The notes: generated from the letters alone by a model not told the origin. Positions 36,331 through 49,648 are shown, counted from the stretch's first letter. The stretch: 64,000 nt of DNA from Erythrocercus mccallii (GCA_013397435.1 VZRG01000881.1:237754-301753); one strand, 5' to 3'. Numbers and translations: made by a program.

Positions 36331-39300
36331 CTGCCTCCAACAGCAGAGAATCAAAGGTGTGCTGGGCAAGGGAACCTGCATCTCTGGTACTGCCCCACAT
36401 CACTTCTCTCCTGTCATCCCACGAGTTCATTGCCTACCTTGCCCACCCCAGCTTTGTCCAGCAGTGCAGGTCAGAGCCTGCAAAGATTTCTGTCAGCACA
36501 ACTCACCGAGTTGCGCAGCACTGGAGTCACACAGAGGCTCTGTGGCTGCTGGGACAGGCACAGGACACTGCCAGCACATCCGAATGCTGAGCCAACCCTG
36601 CAGCTCTGGAGAGCTCTAAAAGGAGAGCTGCATGCAGGGGACAGTGCTTTGTAATTTGGGCAATTTGCAATTTTGCATCATTAGGCTTATGTCCGCTCAT
36701 TAGGCTGTGCGGTCTGTGCCCCTCATTTCTCCTCTCTTAATTCTTTTAATACCAGCAGCACTTCGTTGAATTTCTGAAACTGTCCTTACTAGGTATTTGG
36801 TTTCCCTTAAAATAAAATTTGCAGAAAACAAAAACGTAACATTTAAATGCCCTCCAGTGATCCATCTTCTAAATTACAGTGCATGTTAATTTTTCACAGA
36901 ACTTTGCAAAGCAGTTTTATTTTCTCATACCACAGTTCAAGAGACAAGAGTAAAAGCACCAATATAAGGTTTATCAGCAAAAGTAAGCATTCAAAAGAAC
37001 TCACTCCAAAAATTGCTCTACCCCCTTTTTTATTCTTAAAGATTGCCATGAAATTGAAATTTTTGAACTATTAGAGAACTTGCATACTACCTTCAGCCAA
37101 GTGGACAGAGCCTGACACATAAACTGGCTAAAAGAAGATGCCGAAAAATCACATTTCAAATCAGAAGAGGAGCAGGAAAGGGGAAAATAAAACAAAAACA
37201 TGTGCAAAAACCACGTATATAAAAAAACCAGAATCAAGCAAGAAAACTGATCCTAATTGCTAACGGAACACAGGCAAAATAAGACCACTGATGCAGATTT
37301 AATTGGCTTTCCACAAGTGACACCTCGAAGCAAGTAAGCAAATCTCGATGGCTGAGGAATTTAAGGACATGTCAGACAGCCATCTGTCAAGGATAAAGCA
37401 GGACCTGCAAGAACAGGTCCTGCCTTCAGGCTAGGGATGGACAAACTGACCTCTCCCTATCCTTCCTAACCTCATTTTCTCTGTGAAATTGGAGGAATAT
37501 GTAACACTTTACCAAATCTCTAGACTACTAACAGGTTGGAACAGAGGAAACTGATAAAGCCTGTTCTGAGCCACACGATACAGCAGGTTTTGCTTCTGAA
37601 TTTCAGTACGGAGTGTCTTTTGTAGATTAACATAGACCTGGATTGGAAGTAGGGGAAGCAAGGTTAATTTTCAAGCCTGAGATCTCTGCAAGCATCCCTT
37701 TTCTGTTGGAGTTACCCTGTTTCCAAGCCAAACGCAGCAATTCACAGACATTAAGCTCCAGGGTAAAATGCAAAGCACATCCAAGAAAAGGCAACGGGGC
37801 CTGAGGGGGCTGGGGAGAAAGCAGCACACAGAGCAGCAATTTGGAATCTAAACCTAGACAAACTGGTTTCAAATTCTGGCCTAAACCAATAATTGTTTTC
37901 ACCATTGAGAGTTATTTTTTTAAAATTTCCTAAAGGATCTTTTAAAACCCTAATCCATGACAACTTGGGAAGTTTTTAGGTTGAGCAACCATGTACTTAA
38001 TTCCAGCAAACTGAAAGCGAATGAAGTGAAACATCTGAGCACATCCAGTGCCACCATTTGATGTATCAGAGCTGTGTCAAAGTCACATATGAATGACCAT
38101 ATTGTCCTGACTAACCTAAAAACCTACAGGAGTTTGTTTCACTCACTGAAAAATATAAAAACAAACTCAGGAAAAAGATGTCATGAGGGAACCGTTTTCC
38201 TTTTCCATTCGCTGCACATGCATTTTTACGAAGGCAACACATGGTAAATGGATAGGAACAATTTTCCATCATTAAGGAAGCCTTAAACAACCCCTGACTG
38301 CTAATACCATCATCTCTTAGGCTCCTACTAAATTGCAGTTATTTGTTCAAAACAGAACGATGAGGCCTGTGATATAATAGAGCAATTTAAGCAAGGAAGA
38401 ATACAACACGTGTAATTCAATTTCATGGCAACTGCTTTCACAACATGTTTCTACAACACAGTTAGGATATAGGAAACTTCTCTCAGTGCAGCAATTCCTT
38501 TTTAAGTAAGCCGCGCTCTCAACAGAGAAGTGGGCTTTAAGTAGACATATACTATAAACAGTAAGCAATTTGTATCTCCATGCCAATCCTTTCAGAGCTA
38601 TCTCCAGTTAGTTGCCACTCTTCTATTTCGGTTTCTATTTCATACTGAGAGGCTGTTGTCAGAAAAAGTAACAATAAAAGTCACCCGAGATCTCTAACCT
38701 TGAGAAAGTTTTCAGGCAGAGGAACACACGAGACCTTCCCTTCCCATTCATCTTTGCTATAACAGTCACCATACACCAAAAAGAGCTGTAAATCCCAGGC
38801 GAATGACCTTCCCAAGGAGTCAAGGAGGGAGCAGGGGGAAGATGGGGATATCAATAATGACTACTCAATGCAGGAAGTACAGCAAGTACATTGTCCCAAA
38901 AGGAGAAATCTAGTATTAACTCAAAACCCCACAGCTGAACTGCATCCAACAGCAAATCTTTCTCATCCTTCACAGCAAATGATGAGGCCACTTGCTATCC
39001 CAATGGAAAATTCTTCAGCATACAAATTCACGCAGATATCAAAATCAAGGTTTTCAAGGAGTAACACAGGTGTTCTCCTTCATTCAGTATTGAATCATGC
39101 CCTCATGTTCACTTTATAGACTGAAACTAGAGAGAAGTCATACACCAATTAGGGATTTCCTTCTAGGTTTGATGGCTGGAACAAATTCCAGAGCAATTGT
39201 TTCAGGAAGTCTGTGCAATGGCATAGAACAGCCCTGAAGATGAAAACCTTTCCACCTTTTCTCCCCAGCTTTCTGTTCCTTATAAGCCTCCTCCCACTGC

Positions 39301-39401
39301 ACAGGGACAAGGATTTGGGCAGAGATCTGGATGGAGGTGCTGTGCCAGGCTGAAATGCCAGCAGCAATGAAATCTGTCCCTGCAGAACAGGATTCCCCAC
39401 C
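36331..39401. other. Unique noncoding sequence
   Basis: Three overlapping plus frames at 36255-36654 (110-126 codons) begin in the LTR end and run into flanking DNA; none resembles a known protein. 36650-36720 has a CNE-like texture (CATCATTAGGC, CTCATTAGGC). No other repeat is recognised. Confidence 0.5.
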
Positions 39402-39418
39402 AAAAAAAAAAAAAAAAA
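39402..39418. repeat. A17 homopolymer
   Basis: Uninterrupted A run after GGATTCCCCACC. No retroposed body recognised upstream. Confidence 0.95.
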
Positions 39419-40693
39419 GCAAGACACTTGCCATGGAGTAAATCTGGTGGAAAAGGTCAAGGGCACCCACCTCTAAACTTCATGAAATGGATGTGTAACA
39501 GGGACATGTTGTGTCCCAGAGACTGTAGGTTGGAAAAACTCTCATCTACTCAAGAAATACTCCTACTGATGAAATGTGTATCTGGTCATAAATCACTCCT
39601 GGTCAATCAGCTCTGCTTGAACCCCAGATCGGCAGGACAAGAAATCCACAAGTCCCATCCTATGCTACCCTCTCTCCCCTCAAAGCAGAAAACCAGTATC
39701 ATCAAAATGGTCTAGTAGCTCCTGCTGCATTTCCTGTCTGTTCATACTTTTATGTCATTTTAAACAGAAAAGCTACTGCTTTGAGCATGAACCATTCAAT
39801 ACTGAGATTCTTCATCAATAACCATTCTACCTACACTGATATTCCAACCATGAAAGACAAACAGCGAAAAACACCTGAACTCTAAGTGTATTACTATTAG
39901 GAACCCCATATAAGAATGGCTCTTTGGTTCTCCCTGCTTAACTTCTACATTGCAAAGCATCAAAATAGGTTGATATGCTGAAAATACAGGAAGATCTCAA
40001 TCTCTCCATCCACTTCAAGAAAACACTGAACGAGATAATGAAAGTTGTTGTACTGACCTCTGTAATTAGGGAGCAAAAAATTAAGCACCTCTGTATTTAG
40101 ATTTGCTACCCACAAGGTAATAATAATTTCTGGAAGTGTAAACATAGAAAATAAAAGTCAACTGAAGTAATTTCATCCCCTCTAACCCTTGATTTGGTTG
40201 CTTCTACATGCTGCATCTGGCTGCATACGAAAGGTTCAGCAGGGCTGTTCTTTGCACGCAACAGGAGACCTGTAGCTCTTTTTATCTGAAGATATTCAAT
40301 CTGTACTCATCAGTGACTTCTTCCCATACCCTGTTAATTAGCTCTGCGTGCTGCCTGCCGTTTGAAACACAAAGAAAACTCCAAATGAACATGTGCACTG
40401 CTCCTGACAAAATGAGACTGACACAAGTGACACCATCTTGCACTGCGGATGCAAAATACTAAGCAGGACTAAAACTGGGTGTTTTAGGGAGGAAAATGTG
40501 ACTTCACAGAGGTAACACTGCAAGTTACAATGGCACACCTGGTGTTTAAATAATTTTGGTAATAAAATGTGCATGTTGTTAAGAGTGTCAGGAAAAAAGA
40601 ACAGTGATGTTCAGTGGGAGCTCTGGAGGAAACTGGAGTCTATTCTCTGTTCTACTTAAGATGGGGCTCATCATACATTTACCCACCTACAGG
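39419..40693. other. Unique noncoding sequence
   Basis: Nothing recognised. Confidence 0.5.
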
Positions 40694-40812
40694 GATCACA
40701 GAACCACAGGATGCCCTGGGTTGGAAGGGACCTTAAAGATATTTAGTTCTGACCCCTCTGCCATGCACAGGGACAGCTTTCCCCAGACCACGTTTCTCAG
40801 AGCTCAATCAAG
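40694..40812 (-). repeat. CR1 LINE 3'-end fragment
   Basis: The plus strand shows the reverse complement of the CR1 3' end: GATCACAGAACCACAGGATG, then GGGTTGGAAGGGACCTTAAA, then CAGGGACAGCTTTCCCCAGA. About 120 bp remain. The 3' terminus of the element is at the left edge, with a degenerate ATTCTATG-type repeat. Confidence 0.92.
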
Positions 40813-41737
40813 TGATTATTGAGGCTCCTTATGGAGTCAGTGGAGAAAAACCACCCTGTCTAGTGTACGTTCCATCAAATTCTGAAGCAGAAGATGAAGA
40901 TAAAGGAATTCCACTGCATGGAGGTGCCTTCATTTTCAACATTTACAGTGGGAATATTAAAAAAAAAAAAAGACTAGGCAGCTTTTGCTGGCTAAAGCTA
41001 AGCTAAGTTTGGTTTACTGCAAACACCTCTGTGATCATAACGTGGCCACAGACCCCTCTGCATCTCAAATCTGCAGGTAGAAGGCAGAGATGCCACATTT
41101 TCCTTCATGATTCACAATGACCATGGTAACCTTGGATTGAAATATGGAAAAAGGACAGCCTTCAGCAGTGCATGGCACAATAAAGATTTAATTTCAAGTA
41201 GAGCTTCATATTACTGATGCAGCAACAACAAAAAAAAATTCTGTAACTCCTGATGTTTTTAACAACCAATCCTCTCAGATAAGCACAGTGATTTAAAGAA
41301 AGTCACCACGCAGCCCTATCATTTCTGAGCACTATGACAAAAGCATATCAAAAACCCAAAATAGAACACAGCATTCCTGATCTTGGTTGAGAAAAAAAAG
41401 AGTAAAGCCACAGCTTCAGCAACGGCTACAACATTACACAAAATACAGCATTTACTGAATATTTCACCATTCCAGGACTCTCAATCATTCAGCTGGTTGT
41501 GGTGTTAGCTCATTGTCAGGCTTGATGCTGATTAAAAATCCCTATCCCAATCCAATTCCCCTCACCATGCTCCTTTGGCATATTTGTCTTTTATAGGGGA
41601 CCTTGATGTCAACAGTGAACAGAGTTTATCCTTCTTCCAGCACTGTGAAGGACCTGACCTGACTAAGGCAGGAGAAGGGAGTTACCTTCTATTTCTCCAC
41701 CAGCTTCTTCAGCTGAATGAGGGTTTTTACTGGGAGC
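40813..41737. other. Unique noncoding sequence
   Basis: Contains an A13 run at 40959-40971 and otherwise nothing recognised. Confidence 0.5.
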
Positions 41738-41758
41738 AAAAAAAAAAAAAAAAAAAAA
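41738..41758. repeat. A21 homopolymer
   Basis: Uninterrupted A run between TGGGAGC and TATCTCAGG. It sits about 86 bp left of a plus-strand CR1 fragment but is not part of that element, because CR1 ends in an 8-bp repeat rather than poly(A). Confidence 0.95.
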
Positions 41759-41844
41759 TATCTCAGGCACCCCAAATTCTGAATGTTTTAAATGTACCTC
41801 TCAGGGTTTGGTCCTTCTGTTGTCACATTTCTTCTCTTTGCCCA

Positions 41845-42005
41845 CAGAAGTTGTGGCTGCCCCACCCCTGGAGGTGGCCAAGGCCAGGATGGAGCTCTGG
41901 GTGACCTGGTCTAGTGGAAGGTGTCCCTGCTCCTGGCAGGGGGTTGGAGCTGGATGACCTTTAAGGTCCCTTCCAACCCAAACCATTCTTTGATTTTATG
42001 ATTCT
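41845..42005 (+). repeat. CR1 LINE 3'-end fragment
   Basis: Plus-orientation CR1 3' end: GGAGGTGGCCAAGGCCAGGA, then CTGGTCTAGTGGAAGGTGTC, then ACCTTTAAGGTCCCTTCCAA and AACCCAAACCATTC. It closes with ATTCTTTGATTTTATGATTC, the element's characteristic short 3' repeat. About 160 bp remain, 5'-truncated and noncoding. Confidence 0.95.
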
Positions 42006-44484
42006 CTTTAAAGAGAGGTATGAGACCAAACTCCCAGCAAAGCTCTGCCAGAAGGAGGTGGGCAGAGAGCAGGACGGCTCACAATTAATTCACTAGACAC
42101 TGAAAAATATTTACAATTGCTGCCTTTGCTGAAGAAAGCACAGGCAGAATTCTCCTCCACATGAAAATATGAAGGGATGGATCTACAAGCAAGCTACACA
42201 AGCACAGATTTCAAATTATGAGCTTATACAGTTACTTTTTGTTCACTTAAAACAACCCAAATTTATAAAGTACCAAGAGATTACTTGTCACACCAATTCT
42301 GATCTTAATGCTGCACCTGTCCTTGACTTAGATTAAAAAGGGGGGCTGGGGAGGAGGAATCTATGTTTTTTGGGCTTGAGGGTAAGAGAAAGGTGGAAGA
42401 TTGGTAATAGAAAGGCAGCGATTGCTGTAGCACACATTTCACAGCATCTACCTCCGCTGGCCTTTCTTTATAAAGTCAACACTTCTCTAGTTACAACACA
42501 TAAAATAGACAAAACAGAGTAGGAAAGGTTGAGCACATGAATTTTACAGATGGAGAACCAAAGGTCAGGGAAGTGAAAACACGTGCCAGGGCTGCACCAA
42601 GAGCAGCCACCCAGGACCTGAGCAGGATACAGCTCACAGGGGTATTTTTCTTCAAGGTATTTCCCAATTCTCTTTTCTTACATATTACAAAAAATATTGA
42701 AAATTAACTCTTAGAATTCCCATACTAGAAAGAAATCTCCTGCAATGTCTACTTCTGAGTTCCAATTCAAGCAATTTTCTCTCCTCACGGCAAGTTTCTT
42801 CACACAAAGGACTTTATACCTATTGATTGATTGATAACTTTTGCAAACACTTTACGATTATAAACCAACCATGGACAGAAAAGCGTTCAGTCAGGGTCTG
42901 TATTATCTATTCCAATTCATCAGCTCTATCAGCCTTCTCAAGCTCTTATGTTTGATTAAGTCTCACCTCCCACAAACTGATTAAATCTAGTCAGCCTCTT
43001 TAAATACTTATTCCTCGTTGGTCCAGTGGTGCTAAATGTTTCTAAATGTGACAGTAATCTGGTTTTAAACAAACCAGCTGCAGAGCCCATGGAATCATCC
43101 TTAGCAAGACAGATTCACCAGCAGCAAGGAGTTGGTGTGAGTCCTGTCCAGCACAGATGGGCCATGAAGGGCAGAGGAGCCCGGAGTGCACGCACCAGTA
43201 TTTCAACAAATTTTACTCTGCACACAAAAGCCCAAAAGAAAAGGCCTAAAGGCCAAATGTTAAAAGGAAAGCTGCACATCAGAAATACAGAAATTTGTGC
43301 AAAGCTCCTGAACCTGTCATTCAGGGGCTGCTGACCCAACCACAGTGGATGTGTGTCTGAGTTTCAGCTGCTCTACTTGCACATATATACTTCTAAAAAT
43401 CTTTTTTTAAAATTATTAACTTTTTTCTTTAAATAGTAAGCAAGATCCTTGCTGTCTTTTTAACACAAAAAAAATTTCCCTCCATAATCACCTGCCTGGC
43501 AGTGGGAGGAAGCGAACACACCCCTGCCTGAAGTGGAGTTTATGGATAAAAGTCCATCAAGTCTGACGTTATTTAAGGACCCTGGACCTCAAATTCATTT
43601 TTAGAAACGAGATCATTCTTAGGCAGGTGAGTTTGCATCCACTTGCACAAATGAAGAACCCCTGCCACTATCTTCCCCACATGCAGCATAGTCTCTTACG
43701 AAATGTTCTGATCATTTCAGCAAATTAATGAGAATCAGATGGCTTTTTTTTTCTTTTTGAACCATTGCTCTCCAACATGTACTGGGCCACTCACGGTTTT
43801 AAGTAGCACCACAACAAACATTAGAAATACAGAGAAATATTTCAGTGCTGTGTCAAGCTGGGATGATAAATGTAAGAGAAATCTCTTGAAAAGGAAAAGT
43901 CTTCCACTGGCCAAATTAAGGATGACTTTGGAGCAAAGAAAACTCCTGATAGAAAGTGTTCTTTTGCAAACACCATTTTTCTGGACTGACCTCCTGTAAC
44001 AGATATAGAAACAAGCATATGCGCAAAGAGAAGTTTTTTCTCCAGGGGTTTGTGCTCCTCAGCAATTGGGGAATTTTTTGGGGGAAAGAAAAAAATTATT
44101 AGCAGGTCACAGGAGATTGCTCTTTGTGTTCCTCAGCTGAGCATTCTGTCTTCCAAAGGTAAACAGCCTTTTCAGCCACAGCAGTAACACGATGCAGGCA
44201 ATCACCAGTCATGTTGAATTGCCATCAAACCACTGACGTTCAGTAAATTAAAGTCCCCAAGCCATCAGCTGTGCTCAGGGCCCATTTCAACCTGAGGATG
44301 TTCCATTACGGTTTTTTTCAAAGGGAACTTCTTTTTTTGAGCCTGGGAAATTGCAAGTGATTGCATGCAGCAAGCAAATAATAGAAAATTCATACATGCT
44401 GGAGAATAGGAATGAAGAGCCTAGAAAACATCAAGTGAGGACAAGGATCTGGTGATGATAATAGGAGAAAAAAAAACTTGATAT
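42006..44484. other. Unique noncoding sequence
   Basis: Holds a G-rich stretch at 42340-42357 and a weak exon-like segment at 43503-43626 (see findings). No repeat recognised. Confidence 0.5.
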
Positions 44485-44600
44485 AGATGTACAAGGGCAA
44501 AGTGCTGCACTTGGAACCACTGGAATCCAGAACAGCAGCAGACTGACTGTGAAAACAATTTAAATTGCTGACTGTGTATCAGTCTGGGGGCTGCAGCAGC
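44485..44600 (+). repeat. Possible old CR1 coding-region fragment
   Basis: TACAAGGGCAAAGTGCTGCA followed by CTTGGAAC matches a phrase from the late coding region of avian CR1 elements. The following 90 bp (CAGCAGCAGACTGACTGTG, CTGGGGGCTGCAGCAG) agree only loosely. If real it is highly decayed. Confidence 0.35.
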
Positions 44601-47600
44601 AATAGAAGTTTGGGGTTTTTTGCCTTAAAACATCTGTTTCCATTGCAGAAGCCTGACTGCCCATACAAGCCTCTTATACCTACAGGCCCCTCAGCCTGAC
44701 ATGCTCAAGATCTGGAGTCCTTAAGGCTTAAGGATGCAGAAATATCCCTGCCCATGGATCTGAAAATCTCTTGAAATTACTTGCCACCCCTTTTTGGTGG
44801 GCCTGTCATACACGGAGACTTGTGAGGTGTGCAGCAGCAATCAAACCTCAGCTAAGGGCTCACAGCCACACTCTCCACAGCTGCGCAATGAAACTCTAAT
44901 AGTTATTAGAACTAATATAATTATGTAAGTATATATAAATATGTAATTCATTCAAATTCTAATTCAATTCTAATGAGCACCTTTATACTTTCTCACAAAA
45001 CTGAGTCTTCATGTCCTCTTTGGCACACTCAACAGACATCAACAGAAGTGACATAAATTTTCAGTGGCTTGCTGGTTCCATGAACCACAGACTTCACTGT
45101 GAGGTTACAAATTTTGGTCAAACCAAGCAGGAGAAGTCAACTGCACCCTCAGCAACATCTCCTGCTGTCACAGGCACTTACAGTGGTGATTCACAACTGG
45201 GGAGTGTAAAGCCCTAGGCTTGGATTTCTTGTTAGAGGTGTGCTGCTTTATCTGTTAGCCTGCAATTTGTTTATTCTCCTTCTTCCAAACCAGAACTCAA
45301 ACGGGGCTGTCAGGACAGACAATTCAATCCGAACAGGCTTCCTAAATACCCTCAATCCTGGGGCAGACCCAGTGGGTATCCGGAGCTGGCAGCTGGCACC
45401 TGCAGCCCTCGGCGTGGCACTTTGGGATGCTGATGGAAGAGGACAGCTGGCAGGGCTGGCACAGGGTGCCAGCTTTGATTGATGGAGTGATCCCAGTGTC
45501 ACGGGCTCGTGGGCTGTCATTAACAGTCTGGGCTTCCTCTGAGCCTGGGCTGCTCCAAGAGCAGGGTCTGTCTGCGTGCTATCCCAAAGCCTCATTAAAC
45601 CTCTTCTTTTCACACATAAACACTTCTGCACATAAGGGGTACAGGGCATGGCAGCACACAGCTGCTGAAAAGCCACTCCCTTTTTCACTCCCCGAAAAAA
45701 ATTCAGCCTTTTTTATGGATAAACGAGTCGTGAAACGTTTTGTTCAGGCTATTTAATTCATCAACTAGCTGGACAGCAAATATGCTAGGATGTTAATTTA
45801 ACAGAATGATTCCCCTCTCAATAAGGTAAATGTTAGATGAAGATCATTAGGCAGGCTGGCAGCCCTGTCGTCCTCCTCCTGCCAAACCCACAACACGAAG
45901 GAGCTGCTAAAGAGGCTCTGGCAATGGGAGGCTTTATAATCTTCCCTGAGTGGACCCTCCTGCTGCCACGTTTCCTGCATTTTTGGAGCTGGTTTAGCTT
46001 TGTTCCTTTACCCTACAGTTTCATTTGTCTTTCAGAATACCAACGCTATGATTTCAAAAGTCAAACATCCACATGAAAATCCATCAATACGTTCATAGGA
46101 AAAACAAATCCTTCTGCCTAAATGCTGCTCTGTGTGTCACATCACAGCCAGGAACCCTATTCCTGATGTGCTATCGAGTTTATTTGACCATCAAATAAAA
46201 TAACTTTCACAAATTGGGTTAGTGTTTTTCCCCACGGGAAGTGCCATTTCTTTTAAATAGATCTTGACCTTACAAATGAACTCCATCCTGCCTTAGATAG
46301 TTTAAAAATGGGCCAGAATTTCTGGTGGCTGTGTGATTAAGGGCTGCATTTCCCTTTGGGGAAAAAAAATAAATAACTATTATTGGTTCAGATCTTTAGG
46401 CTAAAAAATTCTTTATGATAAAAATATTTCTTTTTTTTTCCCCACTCCCAACCTCCCAAGTCACTACAATGCCTTAAGGAAAACAAAAATCTAAACAGAG
46501 GAGAACAAATACTACAAATTGCAACAAGGAACTGTAAGGGAATTCTTGCATGAAGCTCTCCTAAAATGATTTGGCCTGCTCCTGGCTACAGAAAAATACA
46601 AAGCCCTAATAAGGGAACCACCTGAATTTTGATTTTTTTGCCCCCAGAAACTATTAAAAAATCAGAACTGTTAATGATTCTATGATAACATAACTGCATT
46701 ATTTTTTCTTGTTCTAGCAGCAGATGGTAGGTATTGAAAAGCACCCCAGACTTCCAGGTTGAAAACATTGTAATTCAGCTGACTTGGATCTCATTACTCA
46801 CTTCTTAGTCCCTTATTTCTAGATGTTTTCCTTCCTCTTAACTTTATAAGTCTGATAAATTCTTACAGCAGGGGTTTTATTTTCCTGGGCATTTGTGCAG
46901 CACCAACACACACACAGTTAAGTGTGTGAGAAGGGAGTGAAAGGATAAAGGATAAGCTCCATTTATTGCCTCCTGCTCACACTTTTACCCCTTCAAATCT
47001 GTGGGTTCTAGAGTCACGCTCACCACCATCAGATTCATTTCTAAACGCGCATAAAACAACAGAAGGAACATCTGGGTTATTATTCATCTGCGTTCTTCCC
47101 CAACTTTTGGAATTCTTCTGTCTAATGTGGCAGAGCCAAAGCCAATACAGCTCTCTTGTGTTTACTTATCTTCGTGAAAAAGCTACTGAAGCATCTCAAA
47201 ACTCTGCCCCCTCTGGGTCCTGAACAGGCTGACGTGTCTCTCCCTCCATCCCATTTTTCTTCAATTGGGGCTGCATTACGTGGTTATTGTCTCACATCTC
47301 AGCCCACGACTCTTCCAAGCCTGCCTCTTCCATGTGGATAGCGCTTTGGTAAAAGAGAGAATAAGATTTATTCAGCAGCTCTTAAAAGTCTCCTCACATA
47401 GGAAGGCATGTGGGGAAAACAGCCTTTCAGAGCTTTGAAGCTCTATACCAAAACATCTGTTCGGGTTTCAAGGAGTTTGCAGCCCAGTTCCCAGAGCTCA
47501 GAGCTGGAGGCTGAAGAATCCTTCCGAGCTCTGGTACAGCTTTTTTGAAACATCTCCCCGCAATCAAACATAGAGGTTTGAGCTTAAATTCAAACTGTAA

Positions 47601-48346
47601 TACCTCTTCCCCTCTCCATGTTTTCAGAGCTCTTTAACTAATTCTTCCAGCAGTTTTTCCTGTAAAATCTATTAGGATGTCTCAGCAAGAAAGTTTTGAA
47701 TTTTTGGGTATCTTCAGTTGCAAAGGGCCAACTTACATGTTAGACAACAAATCACACAGCAGCATTTAAATGGACCCACTAATCAAATAGTCATCCTAGT
47801 ACTCACAAGCTGCTGGAAAGATGAACGTTCACAAGACATACAAGAACATACAATACATACAAAACCACTTTAAGAACAGCTGGAGCTGACGAGTTCAAAG
47901 GTTCACTGAACTTCAGTCAATTGACCTAAATCATTGAACTAGCACAGTGACTGTTTGACCTGGGAAAAACAGAACAGGATACAAACACTGTGCTCTTCCA
48001 AAATAATCCCGACTTGTGGCCCCAGGGCTTCCTGAGCCAGCAGAGGTTGTCTCTCCTCACATGAGAACCACCAGTGTATTTCTCACAGCCACATCTTCAT
48101 CCTGCCCAAACTTTCAGCTAACAGATTATTCTGCACAGAGATTTCCAGAAGCAGGTTCTGTGTGAGGAATAATCTCACTCTGTATTTTTGAACTAATTTG
48201 AATTTTTTACATCATGTTTTCTGATTCTTCAATTATGAAAGAGAATGAAGAGTATCCCTTATTAGCTTATTCCATAGCATGATTAGCAAACCTTCACCAC
48301 CATCCCCCCATCACCTCTCTTCCAGCTTTTTTTCCGTGTACTAAAT
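44601..48346. other. Unique noncoding sequence
   Basis: Frames of 80-146 codons on both strands at 45240-45756 lie in a GC-rich patch and match no protein I know. The remainder is unique AT-rich DNA with a T9 run near 46432. Confidence 0.5.
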
Positions 48347-48428
48347 TGTTCAGTCATTCCATCCTTTTCTTTAGATTTAAAGCTATTTGTTCAGTCATTT
48401 CATCATTTTCTTTAAATTTAAAGCTATT
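48347..48428. repeat. 41-bp tandem duplication
   Basis: Two adjacent copies (48347-48387, 48388-48428) start TGTTCAGTCATT and end TTAAAGCTATT. They differ at only a few positions (for example CCATCC against TCATCA, and AGATTT against AAATTT), so the duplication predates some mutation. Confidence 0.92.
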
Positions 48429-49229
48429 ATCACCTGCCTGGCAAAGAATGGTTTGAAATTTGACTTCTCATTGACCAGAAGAAAGAAATATGCAGCTACA
48501 ACACATCTATAGGACAGCTTCCTTCTTTAAAGACATAAAATCTTGAGCAGAGGTGGTAAAGAGAGAGCCCAGATTCTTTTGGACCACACCAAAATACCAA
48601 AAACCCTTTTCATGAGGAACACCTCTGCCAAAGGTCTGCAATGACACCTCACACCACCATATCCAGCACTATTTTCTCTCCAAAATTACTTGCACTACAT
48701 GAGAAATGCTTTCCCAATTCTCCCCAATTCTTTGACTTTTTTTCTTAAGGAACCTCTAGGACGAAAACTCCTCATACTGCTGAGTTTGGAAGTTAGCAGC
48801 AGCCACAACTTCAATGAAACAAAAAAACTGATGATATTCTTTACAAAGACCACAAGACAGAAGTTTAAAAGGTTCTCAGCTTAGCTGTCCTTTAAAGTTT
48901 CCTCTGCCTTTTTCTCTTTAGAGTATTAGCAATCACTGAGAAGAATTTCTCATGTGGATAACTTGATTTTTATTCCTGGAGTGGGTGGAAAGGACTAAAA
49001 GGATGACTGTGGTCCTGACCAAAGGAAAGCTGGGAAGAGTTGATCTTCTGCTCCTGGATACACCAGATAAGCAAACACTCAGGGGGAAAAAGCCTATTTA
49101 CACTGAAGGACAGTGCTGCCATAGAAACAAGGGGGTGCAAACCAGCTGTGACTAAATACCTGCTGGACACCAGACAATGAGGTTCTATCCCAGTTTTCCA
49201 GGGGAAGTAGTAGGGGCAAGAAGTGTTCA
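48429..49229. other. Mostly unique sequence
   Basis: 49040-49229 may belong to the old CR1-like element called next, but I cannot align it by eye. Otherwise nothing recognised. Confidence 0.4.
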
Positions 49230-49345
49230 TACTTCTAAAATGCAGTGTGATCAGTTAATGAAAGGGCTCATGAGATGTGATTGCTCATGATGGCAGGAAA
49301 ATGGACCTAATGACCCAGGAGGTCTCTTCCCAGACATATATTGTC
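49230..49345 (+). repeat. Possible ancient CR1/L3-type LINE 3' fragment
   Basis: The phrase TGGACCTAATGACCCAGGAG then GTCTCTTCCCAG resembles the 3' untranslated end of old amniote CR1/L3 subfamilies (tggactagatgacc, then aggtctcttcc). The terminal repeat is not intact. This would be older than the four clear CR1 copies. Confidence 0.4.
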
Positions 49346-49570
49346 CTGGTGAGGGGTCAGCCTTAAAGAGTAGAAAGAACAGGTAATAGCAGACCTCATG
49401 TGAAATTCTGGTGAATTTCCTGAGTTTTGCCCAGAACTGCAGAAAAGGTGCATTTTCAGTCCAGGTACACAAGTGAGGCTACTACAGTTTTTCTATAAAA
49501 CCCTACCAAGATACTCTTTTTCACACCATTTCAAAATGATCATTTCAGTGCAGCTAGAAAGCACAAATCC

Positions 49571-49648
49571 AAAAAAAAAAACCCCACAAAATAACATCTA
49601 TAAAAAAAAATAACATCTATAAAAAAAATAATATCTATAAAAAAATAT
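49571..49648. repeat. A-rich tandem repeat, unit about 18-20 bp
   Basis: After an A10 run, the unit ATAACATCTAT plus 7-9 A occurs about three times (49590-49648), the last with AATATCTAT. The length differences lie in the A tract, as expected from slippage. Confidence 0.9.

Noticed and set aside
41575..41758. Possible processed pseudogene ending in A21
   Set aside because: There is no AATAAA before the A run, no recognisable coding sequence and no target-site duplication visible. It is more simply a homopolymer.
42340..42357. G-rich stretch GGGGGGCTGGGGAGGAGG as a G-quadruplex
   Set aside because: It lacks four clear runs of three or more G with short loops; the next GGG runs are more than 20 bp away.
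14240..47776. Shared 16-mer CATTTAAATGGACCCA near 14241 and 47763
   Set aside because: One shared 16-mer in 64 kb is about what chance allows, and the flanks do not match, so it is not a repeat family.
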